NCBI GenBank assembly: GCA_015272165.1
Contig: JACYMF010000062.1
Coordinates: forward strand, 1-44,548
Origin: Cyanobacterium sp. T60_A2020_053
GTDB lineage: Bacteria > Cyanobacteriota > Cyanobacteriia > Cyanobacteriales > Cyanobacteriaceae
Reading direction: 5' to 3'
Length of the DNA stretch: 44,548 bases
Shown piece after piece: positions 1 through 7,466 of this stretch. The notes beneath the pieces are model-generated. The model was not told the origin of the DNA. It searched no databases and saw only the letters and a list, made by a program, of their open reading frames with translations. Both the position numbers and the translations under genes were made by a program. The stretch's first letter is position 1. Each line of letters opens with the position of its first letter.

Positions 1-150
1 TCCTGTCATAAAACTTTTTCCTTCATTATAAATCATCTCATAAAAATGCAACGCCAATCATTTAGTATTTGTCATTAACTTGAAAATTCCCACTATTTCT
101 ACTTCAGATAAAATAGATTTTTTTGATAAAGACTCCCAAATATAAACCCT

Positions 151-159
151 TGTTATAAT
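151..159 (+). promoter_or_regulatory. extended -10 promoter for the first toxin-antitoxin pair
   Basis: The sequence TGTTATAAT is a perfect TATAAT preceded by TGn, the extended -10 form that does not need a good -35. No -35 at normal spacing is visible; a TTGATA lies too far upstream (123-128). Transcription would start near 166, about 35 bases before the antitoxin start. The rest of 1-200 is AT-rich and shows no gene. Confidence 0.5.
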
Positions 160-200
160 TTAACCAAGACTGTAATCAAAATATCAAAACCATAAATATT

Positions 201-458
201 ATGAATGCTTATAAAAAATATATGACCATTGATAATCCTCAACAATTAGTATTATCTGACTTACCATTTGTACAAGGGCAAAGAGTCGAGATTATTATTT
301 TAAGTGAAGAAAGTAATCAAACTAATCCTGAATTAGAGGAATTGCGACGAAAAATTGATAGTGCTACAGAGCAAATTTTAGTGGGGAATGTAACTGATGG
401 AGAGTTAGTATTTGAGCAGTTACAAACCAGATTAGAAAATGAGTATGGATTGGAGTAA
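201..458 (+). CDS. antitoxin of a RelE/ParE-type toxin-antitoxin pair
   Basis: An 85-residue acidic protein directly in front of a ParE-like toxin gene; its stop codon TAA and the toxin's ATG share one base (TAATG), so the two are translationally coupled. The N-terminal half (about residues 8-35) has the short beta-strand pattern common in small cyanobacterial antitoxins. The C-terminal half is a charged helix (about 42-85) that would wrap the toxin, a typical antitoxin layout. I do not recognise an exact family. Its assignment rests mainly on size, acidity and partner. An internal ATG at codon 8 could be the real start, because no strong ribosome binding site precedes either. Confidence 0.7.
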   Translation: MNAYKKYMTIDNPQQLVLSDLPFVQGQRVEIIILSEESNQTNPELEELRRKIDSATEQILVGNVTDGELVFEQLQTRLENEYGLE

Positions 459-763
459 TGGCAAATTATCAATTTTCAGAAGATGCAGTTAAAGATATTA
501 ATGAAATTTGCGACTATATTGCCAAAGAAAATCCTACTTCAGCTAGTAATTTATTTGATGCTGTCCGACAAAAATGTAAATTAGTGGCTAATTTTCCGAA
601 AATGGGAAAGTCTTATGAACAGATTAGACCAAATTTAAAAGGATTTTTCGTAGGAGATTATATCATTTTTTATTATGCTTATGATGATGGTATTTTTATT
701 CTGCGTATTATTAGCGGTTATCGAAATTTAGATATATTATTTAATGAGAATAATAACCTTTAA
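458..763 (+). CDS. RelE/ParE family toxin
   Basis: A 101-residue protein with the RelE/ParE fold pattern: N-terminal helices (residues 7-35), then a beta-sheet core with the family signature of FPKMG (near 47-51), a conserved arginine a few residues later, the strand GDYIIFYYAY, and the closing ILRIISGYRN. Members of this superfamily either cleave mRNA on the ribosome (RelE) or poison DNA gyrase (ParE). The IISGYRN ending and lack of obvious RelE catalytic residues make ParE-like more likely, but the target cannot be settled from sequence. It overlaps its antitoxin gene by one base. The length is normal, so the toxin looks intact. Confidence 0.8.
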   Translation: MANYQFSEDAVKDINEICDYIAKENPTSASNLFDAVRQKCKLVANFPKMGKSYEQIRPNLKGFFVGDYIIFYYAYDDGIFILRIISGYRNLDILFNENNNL

Positions 764-770
764 AGAAAAA

Positions 771-778
771 ATATTTAT
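771..778 (+). repeat. left 8-bp target-site duplication of the MITE
   Basis: ATATTTAT directly precedes the left terminal inverted repeat at 779 and is repeated exactly at 952-959 directly after the right terminal repeat. Confidence 0.85.
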
Positions 779-951
779 GGCTCTTCTACAGTAGTTATGA
801 AAAATTAATAATAAATAACGAATAAAACCTTTGATATATAATAGTTTTAGTATTTTAAAAATGCAATTGTTATAAATTTATGGTTTGCATTTCACCTAAT
901 ACCTGACACCTTTTTTTAGACATAATTTATCATACTCAAAGTAGAAGAGCC
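779..951. mobile_element. 173-bp MITE with ISL3-like ends
   Basis: A non-coding element bounded by perfect 11-bp inverted repeats, GGCTCTTCTAC (779-789) and GTAGAAGAGCC (941-951), and flanked by identical 8-bp direct repeats ATATTTAT. Ends beginning GGCTCTTC with an 8-bp duplication match what is known of the ISL3 transposase family; the family name is an inference. The interior has no open reading frame and carries a degenerate CCTGACACC repeat (about 880-912) also found elsewhere in the window. It lies between the first toxin gene and the next antitoxin gene, and its duplication includes the first two bases of that antitoxin's ATG. Confidence 0.8.
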
Positions 952-959
952 ATATTTAT
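952..959 (+). repeat. right 8-bp target-site duplication of the MITE
   Basis: An exact copy of 771-778 (ATATTTAT). Together with G960 it forms the ATG of the downstream Phd/YefM antitoxin. Confidence 0.85.
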
Positions 960-1200
960 GAGTATTAAAACAGTTAAACAAATAGAAGGTAACGTTAATC
1001 AATTAATTGAAGAAGTTGCCCAATCTCATCAACCAATTACTATTATGGGTGAAAAATATAGTGCAGTTTTAGTTTCTCAAGAAGATTGGAGTGCAATCCA
1101 AGAAACATTATATTTATTATCAATTCCAAAAATGAGAAAATCAATTATAGAAGGATTAGCAACTCCTATTGAAGAATGTGACGAGGAATTAGACTGGTGA
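958..1200 (+). CDS. Phd/YefM family antitoxin, now without a toxin partner
   Basis: An 80-residue protein with the Phd/YefM N-terminal DNA-binding fold: opening strand and helix (residues 1-20), then PITIMGEKYSAVLVSQEDW (26-44), the classic strand-turn-strand of this family. The acidic C-terminus EECDEELDW normally neutralises a YoeB/RelE-type RNase. In this family the toxin follows with a short overlap. Here a GTG overlaps the stop but its frame closes after ten codons (1197-1229), so the antitoxin appears orphaned. Its start codon is made from the MITE duplication. Before insertion the gene would have lain about 16 bases after the ParE-like toxin stop, suggesting a former four-gene run. Confidence 0.85.
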   Translation: MSIKTVKQIEGNVNQLIEEVAQSHQPITIMGEKYSAVLVSQEDWSAIQETLYLLSIPKMRKSIIEGLATPIEECDEELDW

Positions 1201-1229
1201 AATGGAAAATATACTTCTCCAACAATTAG
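1197..1229 (+). pseudogene. 5' remnant of a YoeB/RelE-type toxin gene
   Basis: A GTG inside the antitoxin stop region opens a short frame reading VKWKIYFSNN and then TAG. The pattern x-W-K-I-x-(Y/F) resembles the opening of cyanobacterial YoeB/RelE toxins, and the overlap is the one expected for that toxin gene. Nothing toxin-like follows up to 1400. The identification rests on about eight residues plus position and is therefore tentative. Confidence 0.4.
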
Positions 1230-1246
1230 GATTTTTGTACGGTAAA

Positions 1247-1263
1247 ACAGGCATTTTGCCTGT
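1247..1263. repeat. short palindromic repeat ACAGGCA-TTT-TGCCTGT (copy 1)
   Basis: A perfect 7-bp stem with a 3-base loop. Reverse-complemented with its flanks it nearly matches the copies at 18524-18540 and 38208-38224, sharing a following TTTYACC, so this is a dispersed hairpin rather than a chance palindrome. The rest of 1230-1399 holds a 15-base sequence, CAAACAACTATATAA (1303-1317), repeated at 2269-2283. Confidence 0.7.
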
Positions 1264-1399
1264 ATTTCTGGAAAAGCCAGAAAAAATAGTCCCAGCGCCC
1301 TCCAAACAACTATATAAAAGTGAAATTGTGAGGGTAGGCAACAGGCAATAGTTGAGCATTTGATATTAAATGCATCTTAGCTTATAAACAAAACCTAAT

Positions 1400-2137
1400 T
1401 TAAGATCGATTCCAACTGGCATTGAGTATAACAAGATAAACAATAGCAAACATTCCCAATACAGCAATCGCCACAGAAAAACCAATTACCTCACTATCCA
1501 AAAAACTACCCTGAGAAAGTAAACCTCTGGCATCTATTTTAAAATTAGCCGCCGCCATACCAGTATAGTGCATAGATAATACAGCGCCCCCCATAATCAA
1601 AGAGGCAATAGTCTTGTAAAGTGCATAACGGGAAGCAAATTGTCCTTGACGTAAACTAATAACAATTTTCATAGCGGCAAAAGAAACCACAATAGCAATG
1701 ATGACAGATAAAACAAATAAAATTGGGTCGTAACTGACATTTGCCGCCACTCTCATGGCAGCCATGCCAATATAGTGCATTCCAGCAATAGCTGCCCCCA
1801 TTGTAATCGATCCGGCTAACAACGTTTTGGTGGTAACAATGGGTTGAGTAATGATGTATAAACCTTGAAAACTCCCAGCTACAGCAGCAAGAAGGGAAAG
1901 AAAAACAATGCCAAAATCATAGTTAATTTCAGTATTGATAGAAAAAGCCGTCATGGCGATAAAGTGCATTCCCCAAATACCCATTCCCATGGTAGCAGCA
2001 CTAATGCCCAACCAAGTCCAACGCTCTAAGCCTTTATTCACAGTAATTTCGTTAGACATTTCAATAGTGAAATACCCAGCACCAATGGCGACAATGGCTG
2101 ACAATATCACTAATGGAATATTATATGTTACGTCCAT
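1400..2137 (-). CDS. stand-alone MHYT-domain membrane sensor
   Basis: A 245-residue, very hydrophobic protein with about seven membrane helices. The MHYT signature occurs three times, as MHFIAM (57-62), MHYIGM (120-125) and MHYTGM (189-194), each near the membrane face as in the family. MHYT domains are proposed to bind copper and sense oxygen, CO or NO, usually in front of a GGDEF/EAL or kinase domain. Here no output domain is attached and the protein ends shortly after the last helix. It is transcribed divergently from a receiver-kinase hybrid gene 200 bp away, which is a candidate partner by position only. Confidence 0.88.
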   Translation of the reverse strand: MDVTYNIPLVILSAIVAIGAGYFTIEMSNEITVNKGLERWTWLGISAATMGMGIWGMHFIAMTAFSINTEINYDFGIVFLSLLAAVAGSFQGLYIITQPIVTTKTLLAGSITMGAAIAGMHYIGMAAMRVAANVSYDPILFVLSVIIAIVVSFAAMKIVISLRQGQFASRYALYKTIASLIMGGAVLSMHYTGMAAANFKIDARGLLSQGSFLDSEVIGFSVAIAVLGMFAIVYLVILNASWNRS

Positions 2138-2278
2138 ATTTTCGTTCTACGTTAAGTTTCAATAATTATATCAAAGGAAAAAGTTAAAGAAGCAAAAAAA
2201 AATGTTAGACCTTTCCAGAAATCGGCATTTATCAAGAATTAAAAACAAAAAATAGTTATAGCTCTTCTCAAACAACTA

Positions 2279-2284
2279 TATAAT
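2279..2284 (+). promoter_or_regulatory. -10 box upstream of the receiver-kinase gene
   Basis: A perfect TATAAT lies 52 bases before the ATG, inside the repeated 15-mer CAAACAACTATATAA (2269-2283). A nearby GCTCTTCTC (2261-2269) resembles one end of the GGCTCTTC MITE, but no second end was found. No convincing -35 is seen. Confidence 0.35.
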
Positions 2285-2336
2285 ACAGCAATGGAGAAAA
2301 ACAAAGTCCCCATCATTGATGAAGTAGAGGAAAACC

Positions 2337-3431
2337 ATGCAAAAAATTCTCATCGTTGAAGACGAATTAATTGCCGCCGAAAGTCTTTCCGTTGACTTAA
2401 AAAAACTTAACTATGAAGTAATCGGCATTGTGACAACGGGGGAAAAAGCCATCAAAAAAGCTCAAGAATTATGCCCCGACTTAATTCTGATGGATATTAT
2501 GCTAAAAGGTAAAATGGATGGCATCACCGCCGCCCATCACATCTACAACGAATTAAAAATACCAATCATCTATCTTAGCGCCTATGCCGATACCCAAACC
2601 CTGCAACGGGCGCAAACTATTCCTTCCTATGGCTACCTCGTTAAACCTTACAAAATAGCTGACATCACCACTACCATCATCATGGCATTAGCAAAACATA
2701 AAGAAGACTGTGCAAGAGAAGCAATACTATTAGCTGAAAAAAAACTCAATCAAATCAAAACTCAAGCCCTAGCCACCGCCTCCCACGACTTACGGGCGCC
2801 CCTCACCAGTATTTTGGGTTACACCGAATTAATAAAAGACTATGGCGATCGCATTTCTGACGATAAAAAACAAAAATATTTCAACTTTATTCGTAGTGCT
2901 ATTACAGAAATGAATGATTCCTTAGAAGACTTATTATTAATTAGTAAAGCAGAAGAAGGAAAAATTACCCTTTATCCTGATGAATTTAATTTAGTAGAAT
3001 ATCTACAACATTTAGTTGATGAACATAATAACTTAAGTGACAAACATCAAATAACACTTATAACAAAATTCACCAAATATATTGCTTGTTTAGACCGTAA
3101 AATGCTACACCATATTCTTAATAATTTAATGTCAAATGCCATTAAGTATTCTCCTAACGGCGGAGAAATTAAAATTGTTTTAGCAGGAGATAATGAAAAT
3201 ATACAACTAAGTATTGCCGATCAAGGAATTGGTATTCCTGATAATTATAAAAAAAGACTATTTCAATTATTTGAAAGAGCCGAAAATGTTGGAGGTATAA
3301 AAGGTAATGGTTTAGGTTTATCTATTGTTAAAAAAGCAGTAGAAATTCACGGTGGAAATATTATGGTAGAAAGCGAAGAAAATCAAGGCACAACCTTTTT
3401 TATTTATCTTCCTAATAACTTATCAATATAA
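2337..3431 (+). CDS. response regulator-histidine kinase hybrid (REC-HisKA-HATPase)
   Basis: A 364-residue soluble two-component protein with the receiver first. REC occupies about 1-120, with the acidic cluster ED (9-10), phosphoacceptor D53 in LILMDIM, and K103 in LVKPY. A HisKA domain follows with H150 in ASHDLRAPLTS, then an HATPase domain with the N box around HHILNNLMSNAIKYS, the G1 box DQGIGIP and the G2 box GNGLGLSI. All catalytic residues are present. There is no sensor domain or membrane segment, so the input is probably phosphotransfer from another kinase onto D53, a layout common in cyanobacteria. Its likely target is unknown; the MHYT gene is divergent and the glycosyltransferase gene follows 62 bp downstream. 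Confidence 0.92.
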   Translation: MQKILIVEDELIAAESLSVDLKKLNYEVIGIVTTGEKAIKKAQELCPDLILMDIMLKGKMDGITAAHHIYNELKIPIIYLSAYADTQTLQRAQTIPSYGYLVKPYKIADITTTIIMALAKHKEDCAREAILLAEKKLNQIKTQALATASHDLRAPLTSILGYTELIKDYGDRISDDKKQKYFNFIRSAITEMNDSLEDLLLISKAEEGKITLYPDEFNLVEYLQHLVDEHNNLSDKHQITLITKFTKYIACLDRKMLHHILNNLMSNAIKYSPNGGEIKIVLAGDNENIQLSIADQGIGIPDNYKKRLFQLFERAENVGGIKGNGLGLSIVKKAVEIHGGNIMVESEENQGTTFFIYLPNNLSI

Positions 3432-3493
3432 CTAATCTTTTACCTTATAAAAGGAGAGATGAGGCTAGAATAAATATCAAACTATGATCAGAA

Positions 3494-5458
3494 ATGCCAT
3501 TATCAAAAATCCAAGACAATATTATCAGCTTTTGTCAACAAGAAGACTATCAAGAATTAGCAAACTATTTAGCAATACTTGGTAATGATGATTTAATTAT
3601 CCTTGGTTATAAAGGATTAAGCTATTTACTAGAAAATAAAGAAGAAGAAAGCCTAGAAATTTGGTTTTATACTCTCATGAATGCCGACTCACAAGAATGT
3701 GAAATCATAGCGAATAACTTATGTGAATTAGCAAAAATTTACGATCAAAAATATAAATTTAAACTTGCTATTAAAATATATACTCAAGCCTTAGAATTTA
3801 ACCATTATCATCAGCAAAGTTATTTAAACTTAGGCTACTGCTATATCAAACAAGGAGACGTTACCAGCGCCCTTCACCTTTGGGAAGATGCTTTAAAAAA
3901 TTCTCTTAACTATCAATTTTTAACGCCATATTTAGGCAAAGAATACCAACAAATAAAAGAATACCCTCAAGCTATCCATTATTATCATCAAGCCTTACAA
4001 AATGAGCCTGATAATCCGGATATATTATATAATATAGGAATTTGTTATAGTAAGCTAGGTCAATTTTCTAGTGCCGTAAATTATCAAAAAAAATCCTTAG
4101 ATTTGATTATTAATAGTCCTAAAAATATCATATCTTATAAGTTCACTGAAAGTATTTGTCATTTTCCACACACTTTAAATAAAAAGCAATTTATTAGTTT
4201 AATTCATGCTGAACTAACTTATCTCTATTTACAAGAAATTAATAGAAAACAAGTCGCTAATAATCATCAAAGATTAATAGAAAATCCAGAAAAATTAGAG
4301 CCTTTCACCGTAAATAAAAAAAATCAAGAAGACGAAATTATTGCTTTTTATGAAACTACTAAAAGTATAGCAAATCAAAATAACTTGGTTATAGATTATC
4401 AACCAATTTTAAATAGCACAGAAATTAATCTAAAACCGCCTAAAAATAATAGAAAAAACTTACACAACAGCTTTTTTTTTCCTGAAAAAATAGCCTTACC
4501 ACCCACTTTTGTTGTTACCATCAAACAAGGTCAATATTGGCTAAGAGAAGACGAAGCCAGTAGCGCCCTTCTCACTAGCGATAAACACCTATTAGGAGAT
4601 ATTTCTCCTGAATCACCAGCACTAAGCCCCAATCATCCCGACAAACATCCCCGTTACCACTCTTTAATCAAAACCAAATTTAATTTACCAAAACCAACTG
4701 TAATTAAGGGAAAAATATTGATTTTAGCAGGATTACTAAATAATGTTTACTTTCACTGGTTGTTTGACATTTTACCCCGTTTATACTTGCTAGAAAGAAT
4801 TAACTTTAACTATGACAAAATAGACTATATTTTGGTAGATCATCGTACTAAATTTCAGAAAGAAACCTTAAAAATATGGAACATTCCTGAAAATAAAATA
4901 ATACCATTATCCTTCCCCACAAATATTAAAGCTGACGAATTAATAGTACCATCATTTCCTAGTGATATTGCATGGATGCCTCCTTGGAGTTGTGATTATT
5001 TATATCAAAAACTGCTTAAAAATATTAAACAAAAGCCTTATCGTAACATTTATATAACCCGAAAAAATGCCTCAAATCGTCGCCTAATTAATGAAACAGA
5101 AATAATTGCGATTTTACAGCAATATAACTTTGAAATTATCGACCTAGAATCTTTATCTGTAAAACAACAAGCAAATTTATTAAACAGCGCACGTCTCGTC
5201 ATCTCATTACATGGTAGTGGTTTAAGTAATCTAGTTTTTTGCCAGACTGAAACGACAGTAATAGAAATATTTTCACCATTTTATGTATATCCCTGTTATT
5301 GGTTATTAAGTAACTTAAAACAACTGAATTATTATTACCTAATAGGTGAAATATGGGGCAGTGAAAATCTTCATCGATGGTTGTATCCTGATAGTAGAAA
5401 AGAGAATATTTATCTTGCCCCATCACTACTCAAAGATATACTTAATAAAATTATTTAG
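3494..5458 (+). CDS. TPR-repeat protein fused to a GT61 (DUF563) glycosyltransferase
   Basis: A 654-residue protein in two parts. Residues about 1-205 hold tetratricopeptide repeats, clearest in YLNLGYCYIKQGDVTSALHL and DILYNIGICYSKLGQFSSAV. Residues about 405-620 match glycosyltransferase family 61: YFHWLFDILPRLYLLE, then YITRKNASNRRLINE, then the hallmark HGSGLSNLVFC. GT61 enzymes transfer sugars such as xylose or GlcNAc onto glycans or proteins. The TPR part could recruit the acceptor. The linker (about 210-400) is polar and of low complexity. There is no signal peptide, so the enzyme is cytoplasmic or peripheral. A surface polysaccharide or glycoprotein role is inference. Confidence 0.85.
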   Translation: MPLSKIQDNIISFCQQEDYQELANYLAILGNDDLIILGYKGLSYLLENKEEESLEIWFYTLMNADSQECEIIANNLCELAKIYDQKYKFKLAIKIYTQALEFNHYHQQSYLNLGYCYIKQGDVTSALHLWEDALKNSLNYQFLTPYLGKEYQQIKEYPQAIHYYHQALQNEPDNPDILYNIGICYSKLGQFSSAVNYQKKSLDLIINSPKNIISYKFTESICHFPHTLNKKQFISLIHAELTYLYLQEINRKQVANNHQRLIENPEKLEPFTVNKKNQEDEIIAFYETTKSIANQNNLVIDYQPILNSTEINLKPPKNNRKNLHNSFFFPEKIALPPTFVVTIKQGQYWLREDEASSALLTSDKHLLGDISPESPALSPNHPDKHPRYHSLIKTKFNLPKPTVIKGKILILAGLLNNVYFHWLFDILPRLYLLERINFNYDKIDYILVDHRTKFQKETLKIWNIPENKIIPLSFPTNIKADELIVPSFPSDIAWMPPWSCDYLYQKLLKNIKQKPYRNIYITRKNASNRRLINETEIIAILQQYNFEIIDLESLSVKQQANLLNSARLVISLHGSGLSNLVFCQTETTVIEIFSPFYVYPCYWLLSNLKQLNYYYLIGEIWGSENLHRWLYPDSRKENIYLAPSLLKDILNKII

Positions 5459-6305
5459 AACCTGTTTTAATATTGATATAGCACTATGTCGTAGTAATTG
5501 CCAATATTAGTTTTTCATTTATGATTGAGATAAATTTAAGTTCATATCACTTTGATAAAAATAAGATTACCTTTATGACTTTAGTTTATAGCAATTCCCG
5601 TTTTGGTGAGGTACAAAAATTTTCGTTGAAAGGCAAAAGGCAAAGGGCAAGAGGCAATTAAAAATTTGCACCTCATTATGATGAAAAACGCTATAGATTA
5701 ATAAAATATTGCAAGACAATCAGTAAGCTAACAAAATTGGCTTAAAGAGAAAATAAAAAATAGTGTTAAGTACATTTCGTATGTCCAGAGTCCGATTTCT
5801 TTCACCAGTTTTGGCGGGAGGAATTAATAGTTCTAAATATCACCACTGAACATCGGTACGGTCTGTATTCTATGATGGCTTTATCATTATTTTTTCTTGT
5901 TTTGTCTCCCCAAATATTCTACATCGAGACTCTTCAAACAGGTTCTTATCTGAGTGATGAGAATAATATTATTCAAAAACAGAAGAGGGCAAAGAAATTG
6001 TATTTTGGATGTTTTTTCTAATGATTCCTGAAATTTCCCATGATTTGGGTACACTATATATCCCTTCTCTTAAACTATAGGGGGAAGGTATAAGTCTTGA
6101 ATATTAAAAATTTGGTAATACTTTACTATTTTTACTATCACCCCTAACAAAAAACTCGTTAAAATATAGTTTGGCGTAAATGCTGGATTCGTATGCTTGG
6201 AAACTTGCACTTACGATTTTTATGGTAAAGAGAAGGAGTAATCCTTCTAATTTATCCGACTAAATATGCTAACTATAAGAATTTCATACATTAACAGAGG
6301 TTAAA
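5459..6305. other. 850-bp spacer with a repeat and the rplI leader
   Basis: No convincing protein gene is present. At about 5590-5700 there is a repeat ending in GCACCTCATTATGATGAAAA and ACGCTAT, matched by a shorter copy at about 13639-13675. A run of GGCAAAAGGCAAAGGGCAAG type sequence lies at 5631-5656. Toward rplI there is a perfect hairpin, AGAAGGA-GTAA-TCCTTCT (6231-6248), 57 bases before the start codon, which may belong to the rplI mRNA leader. Between roughly 5750 and 6170 I see nothing assignable. Confidence 0.5.
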
Positions 6306-6764
6306 ATGGCAAAAAGATTACAATTAGTTCTTAATCAAGATGTTCGTAAATTAGGTAAAAGAGGCGATGTCGTTGAGGTAGCGCCCGGTTATGCCCGTAA
6401 TTATTTAGTACCCCAAGGTTTGGGAGTATTCGCTACTACTGGTGTATTGCGTCAAGTAGAACAAAGAAGGATAAAAGAACAAGCGCGCCTCACCGCTATC
6501 CTAGAGGAGGCAAAATCTCGCAAAACTGCTTTACAAACTATCAATAACTTTGTTATTCGTAAGCAAGTAGGGGAAGAAAAAGCGATTTTTGGTTCTGTTA
6601 CCACTCAAGATGTGGTGGACATCATTAAATCTAGCGCTGGTTTAGAAGTTGAGCGTCAAGCGATTAGTTTACCTGAAATTAAAACTACTGGCAGTTATAA
6701 AGCTCAAATTAAATTACACGCTGAAGTAACTGCTGAAATTAATATTGAAGTGGCGCCTTTATAG
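6306..6764 (+). CDS. rplI: 50S ribosomal protein bL9
   Basis: A 152-residue protein of standard bL9 length. The N-terminal rRNA-binding domain starts with VLNQDVRKLGKRGDVVEVA and PGYARNYLVP, the family signature, followed by the long connecting helix (about 40-75) and a C-terminal domain. It binds 23S rRNA near the L1 stalk and helps maintain reading frame. AGAGG precedes the ATG at good spacing. The gene is monocistronic here: a spacer with a hairpin precedes it and a strong terminator follows 10 bases after the stop. Confidence 0.97.
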   Translation: MAKRLQLVLNQDVRKLGKRGDVVEVAPGYARNYLVPQGLGVFATTGVLRQVEQRRIKEQARLTAILEEAKSRKTALQTINNFVIRKQVGEEKAIFGSVTTQDVVDIIKSSAGLEVERQAISLPEIKTTGSYKAQIKLHAEVTAEINIEVAPL

Positions 6765-7057
6765 TCATCAAAAGAAAAGGGGTTTAAACCCCTTTTTTTT
6801 CTCTTAGAAATAATATCTTTGACAATTTGTTCTGATTGTTCTACTAAATCAACATCTCCAGAAAAACAGCCGATAAAATCACTGTTTCTTAACTCCGCCA
6901 AAGGATCATCATTATCACTAATATCAGATTGTGATAATTTATTTTGAACATTGTTTAATTTTAAATAAGACATTAATTGATTTAAAAATTTGTCTATTAA
7001 TGTTAGTTCTTCAATGCTTAAATTATCAAGACTTGCTGTAATTTTTTTTTATTTCTA
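6704..7057 (-). pseudogene. frameshifted antitoxin-like small gene running into the rplI terminator
   Basis: The open frame 6973-6704 encodes an acidic protein with DPLAELRNSDFIGCFSGDVD, a motif I associate with small cyanobacterial antitoxin-like proteins. Upstream the same coding pattern continues in another frame: from an ATG at 7057 the reading is MNQLEIKK, and after removing one A from a run of nine (about 7032-7040) it continues ITASLDNLSIEELTLIDKFLNQL into MSYLK. So one extra A breaks an otherwise continuous gene. The 3' part reads through the complement of the rplI terminator and the last 60 bases of rplI, so the native C-terminus also seems lost. A sequencing error or transcriptional slippage are alternatives to a dead gene. 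Confidence 0.55.
6775..6800 (+). terminator. intrinsic terminator of rplI
   Basis: A perfect stem AAAAGGGG / CCCCTTTT around TTTAAA, followed by a T run. It is symmetric enough to work in both directions and is overlapped by the antisense frame at 6704-6973. Confidence 0.92.
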
Positions 7058-7102
7058 ACTGATTCATTAATATAATTACTCTTTTACAATTACAATTTTT
7101 AC

Positions 7103-7191
7103 GGCTCTTCATTACTTGGTATGCAAATTGCATTTTGAGAACGAGAGAGTAAGGCTTACAGTCTCGGTAGCATACTATCTAGTGAAGACCC
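7103..7191. mobile_element. 89-bp MITE related to the element at 779-951
   Basis: The ends are GGCTCTTC (7103-7110) and GAAGACCC (7184-7191), part of a 22-base inverted repeat matching at 17 positions. The flanks ATTTTTAC (7095-7102) and ATATTTAC (7192-7199) match at seven of eight bases, consistent with an old 8-bp target duplication. The right end plus flank resembles that of the first element (GAAGAGCCATATTTA). The copy is shorter and more decayed, with no coding capacity. Confidence 0.6.
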
Positions 7192-7204
7192 ATATTTACT
7201 TATT

Positions 7205-7353
7205 ATATCAAGTTCGGATAATTAGTTATAAAAGATTATCTCTTTGCAATTTGTCCACCGTGTAATGAATTACACGGCTAATAGTATTCCGTTCAATAAA
7301 TTGAACTAAGATTGTTTCTAACTGATTTGTAAGTGATTAAGCGGACTTGATAT
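7205..7353 (-). repeat. palindromic dispersed repeat, copy A
   Basis: About 149 bp, with ends ATATCAAGTTC and GACTTGATAT forming terminal inverted repeats. Inside are two conserved palindromes, CCGTGTAATGAATTACACGG and TTCAATAAATTGAA. The order is reversed relative to copies B, D and E. It lies between the second MITE and the antiporter gene, in a spacer (7058-7466) that otherwise shows nothing. Confidence 0.85.
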
Positions 7354-7466
7354 TATCCATTATTTGTGTCAATTAAACGATTACATCACCTTTTATAAAC
7401 TTTTACAAGTTGAGGTAAAAAATTCGATTTTACCTCAATTTATTGATTATAGAAAAAATCTAAATG

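Noticed and set aside
2261-2269. GCTCTTCTC as one end of a third GGCTCTTC MITE
   Set aside because: No opposite end or target duplication was found within several hundred bases.
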